DNA of 64,000 nucleotides from Chlorokybus atmophyticus (taxonomy: Eukaryota; Streptophyta; Chlorokybophyceae; Chlorokybales; Chlorokybaceae), in assembly GCA_009103225.1 (NCBI GenBank), contig RHPI01003788.1, positions 3,071 through 67,070 of the forward strand, read 5' to 3'. This document shows positions 56,008 to 64,000 of this stretch, piece after piece. The number at the start of each line of letters is the position of its first letter. Position 1 is the stretch's first letter. Below the pieces are notes generated by a model. That model worked only from the letters and a program-made list of their open reading frames with translations, was not told the DNA's origin and did not search any database. The translations under genes and the position numbers were made by a program.

Positions 56008-58720
56008 ACTTCGCGGATCCTTGAAGACGTGCAAAAGTTGAACAGGGATGAGCCGAGGTTGCAAGCTGAAGATAAAGAGGAGCAGGACGAGACGGGAGCA
56101 CAACCTGGGGACACAGGTGTGCTTGCTTTCAACTAGTCTGCTGCCAAGCTGCTGGTGCAACTTAGTTGCTCCTGCAGCTGAAGCTCTGCTTGCTCATTGG
56201 TATGCTATGGTCTGCAACTTCAATCAAGCTAAAGCTACAACTCGATTGAACCTGCGGCTTGGCTGAAGCTGCAGCTTGAGTAAAAGTTGTTGAGGATATT
56301 CTTGTATCCGGTCAGCTTGCCTTGTGGATATAAATAGCCGCGAGAAGATTCAGGCGCGAGAAGGTTCCAGTCGAGAAAGGTCCAGACGAGGACTTCAGTC
56401 GAGAAGGTTCCAGGCGCGGAGTCGAGTCCGGAGTCTGGAGACTTCCAGGCGCTGTAGAAACGTTGTAGCTCGGTGGTTACGTCATTGTATGGCGCGTGTC
56501 ATAGCTTGTTGGAAAGCTCTTGAAAGTAGCTACGTGGTGCAACTTAGAGCGCAGGAATCGGTTGAGTGTAGAAGTCGTGGTGGCTTCTAGAGTAGACAGG
56601 TGCAGAACTGGCGGGCATAAAAGCCCGCGGTATGACTTTGTTGTAATCCTTAGAAAGCCTTTTGGATCAGCCTTGTGTGTATGCTCTGGTAGGGTGTGTG
56701 TACTTGTGCTTGCACCAACTCCATGCATGGTCAGTAGTGTCCGAATCTCAACAAAAGTTGCATATCGGCTTTCTGCCAAGTAGAGCCTCAGCCAAGCCGC
56801 AGCTGCAGTTTAGCTGAAGTGGTAGGTTGGGTGAAGCTCTACTTGCTTTGCTGTATTTTGTACGCTTCGGTCTGCAGCTTCAGTCAAGCAACAGCGTTAG
56901 CCAAGCCGCAATTGCAACATAGCTGAAGCTGCAGCTTGGCTGAAGCTCTGCTTGCTTTGCTCTCTTTTGCAAGTGCCATGCGCTGACTGTTGGCCTTGTG
57001 CACAGGAGCTGTTGATAAACTTAACTGCGAAGAGGAGTCAGAGGCAGTCAAGAAGGCAAAGCTGGAGGAAAAGTGCTTTGCCCCTGTCGCTGACAAGCCT
57101 AGGGGACTAGAGCAAAATGGGCAAGCTTACTTGAAGAAGAAGGACGAGACACAGTGGAGAATACAGGAGGACAACCGCAAGCTTCTAAAGGAGAAGATGT
57201 GGGCCAAGTTCCCAGACCACTCCGTGTTGACAGGAGCTATAATCGGGCCGGCCCAGATAATGACATGAGGAGGAGGTGGTGGCGGATGTAATGCAGAAGC
57301 ACACTCCGCTGGAGATCAACGGACAGACATTGCGCTGGCCTGCAAGTAAGTAGTCTGCGTCTGCCTATGTGCATGAGCGTCTATATACCAGCTTCCACCT
57401 GCCAGATGCCTTGTGCTTCCTGCAGAATGGCTGCTCACTGCCTCTTGTTTGCAGGATGGATTCGTTAGCAAATCCGCCGGTTTGTGGATATTGCAAGACG
57501 GGGCTATCCATTAACGCCAGGCGAAACGGTAGGCTTGACCCGTAAGCAGCGCAAGGAGAAGATGCGCGCTGCACGCGCTGAGAAGTGCGCTGACGCAGAG
57601 GAGCCAGCTCCACGCCGCTCGCGCACAGACTACGGGCTTGGCCCACATTTCACCGTTGCAGACTTTCCCTCCAGCCAAAATGCTGTGCTGCTTGCCTTGT
57701 TGACTGCTGAGCCGCCTTCTCAAGCGCAGCTGCGTGAGGACTGGGTGGCTTTCAGGTACGCCATTTATCCTCTTGCACAAGGCTTTGCACCCGCACTCGT
57801 AAGGAATTCAAATGCGGCTGGTGCTGCAGACCCGCAGGAGATGCTACAAGCACCAGCGGCAGCAGCAGCCGCAGGGTTGTGGCTGTTGGGCGCGGTCAAG
57901 TACTGGAGGTGCTTGAGCAAGAGACTCCTTGGCGCAGCTACAAAGTGAAGGTGCTGGAGTGGTACAACGCCAAGGGTATCGGTGATCAACGCGTCTACAT
58001 GCCAGTACGTGACACGGACGGGTATGCTGGCCAGCTGACCGGGGACGAGCACTTGTGCAGCAATATCTTGGTGAGCGTAGTAGAGCGTGTGCTGCGGCAC
58101 AGCACATTGCAAGCGTAACTGCAAGGAAGACTATATGCGTGACATGCACTAATGCGGCTGCTTGAGTGATGCAGGGACGCAGTTGTGCTTGGCCTGCATC
58201 CTTGGTAGCCCCGTCTGCAGTCTGCCCTTGCTCAGACTGCTCTTCAGGCGACTGCATTGCAGAGTCACCCCTAGATGCGTTCGCGCGCTCGTGGTTGACA
58301 AGCGCGTGCAGCCAGAAGACCAGCATGACATCAATCAGAGGGTAAGAACATTGCAATGGGTTGTAACGTGTGCAGCATGCTTGCATGATGCACACTTGTA
58401 ACAATTCTTGCTTGCAGATCAATCATTGCTTTGACCACCTCCAGCACTTGGCTGGCATCTGCAGCAATACCTTTTGCGCCAATGTTCCCAACCGCGAGAG
58501 CTTGCTAGAGGTGTACACTTCCTGGAGGGGGACATACGGAATGTAGATTGGGAGGCTGCCGAAGGAGGACCATCTGCTTGCAAAGTTCACTGACTCGCAG
58601 ATCGGTCTCATGCTTGTTACATTTGCAGTCAACAAGCGCTGGCTGGTACAGGAAGACTCTGGAGAAGCACGCTATGGCTGGCACTGGAATAGTCAAGCCA
58701 AGCGACAACCCGGTCCATAA
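56008..58720 (+). pseudogene. Element B remnant of the SAM-domain gene
   Basis: Collinear with A from the end of SAM exon 1 (56008-56105) to the last block (about 58720). The SAM domain itself is lost to the organelle-like patch. Compared with A it has two compensating frameshifts near 57225 and 57270, TAG at 57466-57468 (A has GAG) and TAG at 58544-58546 (A has CAG). It reads CAG at 58649-58651 where A has TAG. Dead in this copy. Confidence 0.75.
56288..56753 (+). mobile_element. Solo LTR (copia-like) in element B, copy 2
   Basis: 466 bp, TGTTGAGGATATTC to AATCTCAACA, flanked by 5-bp duplications aaagt (56283-56287, 56754-56758). It interrupts sequence collinear with the SAM-gene intron of A. 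It shows gataaaatagcc-like and agcccgcgg motifs shared with copy 1. Confidence 0.88.
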
Positions 58721-59079
58721 TTGGGTACCAAGCTGAAGACCTTCGCTCATCTTTCTTGCAGCAACCAGTCTAGCTTCCATGCAGCTTCCTTGCAGCCGCC
58801 AGTCTAGCTTCCTGCTAAAAGTCTGACATCTTGCTAGCAGTTTAGCTTGCTACCAGCAGTTTAGCTTCCTGGTAGCAGTTAGCTTCTTGCAAACAATTGG
58901 AGCCTATTCTAGTACTAGTTAAGAGTACATGGTACAATGTAAACTCCATATGAGGTTAAGATTTCTTTGCCAGGAAAACTGCCTGCAATTTGCCTGCATA
59001 TGCCTGCTATATTGTGCTGCTAATTGTGGAATAGAGATGGCTGGGCCGTTATTGGCATGACTGCTGGTCCATCGAGGTC

Positions 59080-59437
59080 GACACACCAGGAGCTGTGCCG
59101 TCAACGGCACGACTGCTGCTGCTGCTGTGCCGAAGTCGGCAGAAGTGCTGCTGTGCCGACGACGGTGGGGTCGCAGCTGTGCCAAAGACGGCAGAAGCGC
59201 TGCTGTGCCGAAGACGTTAGAAGTACTGATGTGCCGAGGTCGGCCCAACGCAGTTTGCCCCGTCAGCGGCAGTAACCAGCTTGTGCCGGCTGACAGATGG
59301 TGACTTACGATCCTCTGCCGGCACAAAGCGACTTGTGCCGTCTTGGGAGAAGAACTGCTCGCAGAACTCGAAGGCAGGTGCCGCTGACGGCACAATTGGC
59401 TTGTGCTGAGAACGGATTCTGCTGCAGGCGCCGTGTG
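59080..59437. repeat. Element B right subterminal repeats
   Basis: Shorter version of the A region: about four gtgccgaag-type units, then dispersed dyads and the terminal repeat ending CGCCGTGTG. Confidence 0.8.
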
Positions 59438-59440
59438 TAA

Positions 59441-60286
59441 GTGGCGTGCACACTGCAACCCTTGGCCATGATGACAACTAGTTAAAGCCAGAACTTGCAC
59501 AACTGCATTAGCTACCCGAGTAGGCATAGGAACTTGTAACCAAGCCTTTGCCTCCACACCGTGTTGCCTTCACACCCTATCCGCTCATCACCAATGTGTA
59601 ATTAAATTACATGCGTGCAATGCAATTCCAGCCCTCAACACTTGCAATGCAACGCCACTAACACATTGACGCAATACAACAACACCTAGCGCCGTCCCCA
59701 ACACTTGTGATCACAAAGATTAAAAAGCTAGCGCGCATAACATTAAGTGGTGGCTGAACTTAAGTTATACAATTGTTCGTTAATTGTGCCACAAATTAGC
59801 AAGAAGTTGTATCAATGAGACATTAATAAGTTATAATAAATCCCATGTTAAAAGCTGCAACCGCCTATAAAATATATAATTATGGCAAACTATGAACATG
59901 TAGTAGCCAGTAATGTATTAATGTTTGAAACTCAAATTTCCCGCTACACTAGTCCAAACGCGACGTGATTTAAATTGGACGGTGGTTATAGGCCTCATCT
60001 AACCGTCCCTAGCCACCCACCGCAATCCTAGCACCCTAGCCACAGTGACGGCTAAAAAACCTCAATCGCCGAACTTAGGGCATTTTACCCTACACGGTAC
60101 TACCTCCACGACCGCCGTCACCAGCCGGCTTGTCCGTGGCACCCACCACGCGTTTTGGCCTGTCTGTTGCGCGCGATGCACGTGATTGCGTGCAGCGTGA
60201 CACGTTACCGGCTGACGCGGCGGCCGTCCAGCGGGTAACGCGTCACTCTCGTCACTTAGATGTAACACAGCCTTCACGGAGTACTA
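59441..60286. other. No supported gene
   Basis: AT-rich in the first half, GC-richer near 60060-60240. Open frames are short. No repeat family seen elsewhere in the window. Confidence 0.45.
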
Positions 60287-60752
60287 CAGTCTACCCTCGA
60301 TGTAGTGACCACGGATATTTTGGGCCGTTTTGTCACTACACAGAGGTGTCATTTCTTCGATGTAGAGACCAGCAGCCACTGGAACGTAAGTATACTATGT
60401 AGTGACAGTTGGTCGTTATAGCGAGGTTTGAGCCAACTGCTGGGTTGTGCTCTATGTAGTGACAACTGGTCACTGCAGCGAGATAAGTTGATGGTGTTGC
60501 TTGCAATCAAGTCATGTCCAAATGCAAACATGCATGAACATAAAGGGCTTTATATGTGATGCCTCAACTCAAGCTCTATATTAATACTTAACAACAATAC
60601 ACCCCTCTAACCACCAAATGAACCAAATGTTCGTTTGCCTCGCGCGTGTTGACGGCCGATGCGCGAACGTCTTGGCAATGATGCGCTGCATGTCTCAAGC
60701 ATCACGTGGTGTGAATGTGTATGCATTATCATCAATGAAAACTTGTAGACGG

Positions 60753-62540
60753 CTAGCTATCACACGAGCTTCTTGTAGCAGAAACGCACGGTGGGGGAAT
60801 GTTGTCAACATCAATGTCGTCGAGATCCTCTTCCTCCATCGTGGTTGAGTCGGGCTCTGTCACCAGCTCCACCAGCTCCTCCACACTCAACTCCGCCTTA
60901 ACTTCATCTTCTTCCACCAAGTTGACATACTCTTCCGCCGTCAACTTGTCTTCAATGTCGAGGCGATCAATGAGTGCAGCGAGCTCGTCGACGTCCTCCT
61001 TTTCTAGGCGTGTTGCGGATCGCTCATCAGCCTCACGAATGTCGGCGTCCCATGATGCTGGAAGAATCCCTGCCTTTCTCCAGCAATTGCGAATGGTTTG
61101 TTGCTCCACCGATTCCCATGCACTCACTGCCCAATACAAGACTTGCGTAATGTTGGCTTTGAGGTTTGAGACTTGGGTGGAGGCCTCCTCACTTTGTGAA
61201 AGCAGCCACTCAACCAGCAACTTCCTGTATCGAACCTTGAAGCACGCGATGATGCCTTGATCTAATGGCTAAATCTTAGAGGTGGTGTTTGGAGGAAGAT
61301 ACATCAGCGTCACATGTGTAAACTTCGCAACGTTCAGCCCATGAAGCTCTCCTTTCTCTACATGAGCGTCCGGCAAGATGTGACTTGATGCGTTGTCCAG
61401 CAGCAGCACAATGTGCTTCTCCGCCATTGACATGCGTGCATTGAGCTTCTTCAACCAATGTAGGAAGAACTTGGTGGTCATCCACGCCGAGGCGTTGTTG
61501 TAGTAGTCCACAAACTTAAGTGGATTGAAGATGTTGCCAAAGCAGCGTGGTCTTGCATACTTGTGAATGAAGACGATGCGTTCCTTGCATGTGCCATCTA
61601 CATTGACGGCGAAGCCCAGCGTGACGCGCTCTTTGCACTTCTTTCGGCCTCGCACTTGTTCGGTGGCCAATGTGCGGTCTGGTGTTTGTCGTATTTGCAG
61701 ACCAGCCTCATCAAAGTTGTATGTGGTTTCTGGCGTTGCACCGAGCTCGTCCAAGACCAGCGGCAACTTCTCTCGCGCCCTGGCGACCCCTTCTTCGTCG
61801 GCATCAGGGAATTCACCTTGGTATTTGAAGCATCTGATGCCATGCCTAACAACACAACATGCTCAGTAGCAAATCTTAATGATACACGAGGTAGCCACCA
61901 CTCCAACACACGCCTTACCTTTTCTGTACTTGTCCAACCAGTCGGAGGACGCCTTAAACGCTGCCTCGTCAATGTGCATCTCATCTCTTATCTTAATGGC
62001 TTGTCCAGTCAGCATGACATCCGAGATGTCCACATTTGCATTACGCTTTTGCAAATGTTGACATAGCACATTCAATTGGCACGTGCATGCAATTGTATGC
62101 ATGTGCACCCATGAATACGCTTATGCAATATGCAGTCAGCAACTGGCAGCACAAGACTACTGACTGAAAGTGTATGCAAGTGTGTTGAAGTGCATGCATG
62201 TACACGCATGCATGCAAGTGTGCAATTAGCAAATTGCAGTAAGAGACTATCAAGTACTCACTTGTTGGAACCACAAGAATAATGCTTGCTCTAGGCGCTC
62301 ATAGCGTGCACTGCGCTCTGTCATTTTGACTGCTGCATGCTTGTCTGCCTTGTCAACTCCTAACCATTTCTCTTTGCCTTGAAGGATAACGGACAGGGTG
62401 TTGCGCTTGATTGCCTTCTTCAACTTGTTGGTGGCCTCCTGTGCCAGCCTGTTGTGAGAGTAGTCTGGATACTTGTCGTGCAACTCACATATCTGCTTCT
62501 TCTCTAGCGCGCTCAGATGCACGCGCTTCCGATCTGCCAT
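60753..62540 (-). pseudogene. Tigger-2 transposase
   Basis: Exon 1 (62540-62262, 93 codons, phase 0): MADRKRVHLSALEKKQICEL, a helix-turn-helix with SHNRLAQEATNKLKKAIKR, and RYERLEQALFLWFQQ. Exon 2 (about 62045-61907): NANVDISDVMLTGQAIKIRD and WLDKYRKG (CENP-B type). Exon 3 (from about 61855): RHGIRCFKYQGEF, TYNFDEAGLQIRQ (first Asp), FIHKYARPRCF, HIVLLLDNASSH (second Asp) and LPPNTTSKI, TAG at 61269-61271, then PLDQGIIACFK (third Asp), TIRNCWRKAGILP and an acidic tail. The TAG stands at the invariant Gln of IQPLD; Tigger-1 has CAA there. The exon 2/3 join is one base short. All three catalytic Asp are present. Confidence 0.85.
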
Positions 62541-62570
62541 CTGCATAAGCACATACGTGAATGCACTTGC

Positions 62571-63333
<763 letters not shown>

Positions 63334-63705
63334 TTGTATCACTGCCACCACCTAGATGTGCGGCTAATGTGAGGGGCTGGAGTTGCCACACATGATGACA
63401 CTCACAACCAGTGACGCCGCAGTAGCGCCGCCACCCAACCGCCGCTGCAGCGGCCGCCGCCGCTGCTGTCGCTCCCGCGGCACTGGCGCCCCTAACTCCT
63501 GTTACAAGCAGCCCTAACCAATGCAATGTATACATATTACCCTCGCTGTAGTGACGCTCCCTCCTAGCGCCACTGGTCATTACAGCGAGTGTGATAGTCA
63601 TTATAAGAGGTTGAGTTTGCCTGATGTAAATCGGTATGTAAAATAATGGTCACTATTGCGAGGGAGTTATAAGAACGGGGGTGATTACAGCGAGGGTAGA
63701 CTGTA

Positions 63706-64000
63706 CACCGGTACTTACCAGCCAGTGGGCCCAGAAGGGGCTTGCAGGAAGGATTAGACATCTGCCGTTGCTGCTTTTGGGCCTTTCAATGGCCACGATG
63801 TCCGGGGGGCCGTTGTGAGATCGCGATAAGTGCGTGAAGGTTTGTGAGTATGTGTGCGCTTTTATGTTATGATTTGTGACCTCGCGTGCTACATTGGGTC
63901 TTAACCAAGCGTGTTTGGCTGTGAGTTCCTGTGCCTCCTTGTGACGCTGTGAGGGCTTCCTCGTTGTGAATTTATGTGAGGGTTTGTGAGTATGCGTGTA
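63706..64000. other. Right end of window, no feature seen
   Basis: Contains gtttgtgagtatgtgtg- and gtttgtgagtatgcgtg-type repeats at about 63840 and 63982. No gene is recognisable. Confidence 0.5.

Larger units (their letters stand above)
53348..59437 (+). mobile_element. CACTA-like element B: internally deleted relative of A
   Basis: 6.1 kb. Same 16-bp ends (CACATGGCGCCTGCAG at 53348, complement ending at 59437), 3-bp target duplication taa (53345-53347, 59438-59440). Left part matches A 24101-25290; right parts match A 30866-31739 and 31930-35040. The transposase and most of the coiled-coil gene are missing, with the join at about 54570. Two copia-like solo LTRs and an organelle-like patch were added later. 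It is non-autonomous and would depend on transposase from an A-type copy. Confidence 0.92.

Noticed and set aside
55832-56101. Protein-coding frame across the organelle-like patch
   Set aside because: It is the translation of a tRNA half and of sequence across an N; tRNA genes commonly give such spurious frames.

Overview
This window is eukaryotic nuclear DNA made almost entirely of transposable elements in several layers. I found no host housekeeping gene. Pointers to a green-lineage alga, none decisive: a DIRS-type retrotransposon with split direct repeats and an antisense tyrosine recombinase, the layout known from Volvox kangaroo; chromodomain Ty3/gypsy elements primed by initiator tRNA-Met; short GT-AG introns of about 75-80 bp; and half of a mitochondrial-type tRNA-Pro. 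Short TTAGGG arrays lie at four internal sites. The assembly is imperfect: two long N gaps, four single-N joins, and a 144-nt G run.

Layout. 1-7016: mostly non-coding, with a gag zinc-knuckle fragment (3542-3857) and a telomere-like array (4888-4917). 7017-7340: one exon-like block of unknown family. 7888-8618: an array of ACCAT(N)nATGGT palindromes, with a second inverted copy at 22256-22430. 8938-13001: a minus-strand gypsy remnant whose gag is split by a 5'-truncated LINE (9624-11978) with 16-bp target duplications. 13020-20760: the kangaroo-like DIRS element.

23109-45001: a Tigger/pogo element opened by two later insertions. The first is an intact-ended 10.9-kb CACTA-like element (A, 24101-35040; TSD ttg). 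It carries a tnp2-type transposase, a zinc-finger/coiled-coil gene and a SAM-domain gene. The second is a 7.9-kb chromodomain gypsy element (36621-44534; TSD agat), whose integrase is itself split by a solo LTR (41987-42658; TSD tggga). Removing each insertion restores a continuous transposase or integrase frame, so the order of events can be read.

45002-51222: low-information DNA with AT-rich satellites, a gap and a hairpin. 51223-53271: a minus-strand pogo-like transposase. 53348-59437: CACTA-like element B (TSD taa), an internally deleted relative of A that lacks the transposase but keeps both ends and the other cargo. It has also received two copia-like solo LTRs and an organelle-like patch. 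60287-63703: a second complete-ended Tigger element (TA TSD) with a minus-strand transposase.

A pattern runs through the window: otherwise open transposon frames are broken mainly by TAG or TAA, often where a paralogue or the family has glutamine. UAR-to-Gln recoding is possible, but C-to-T decay is the simpler explanation, and some frames also contain TGA.
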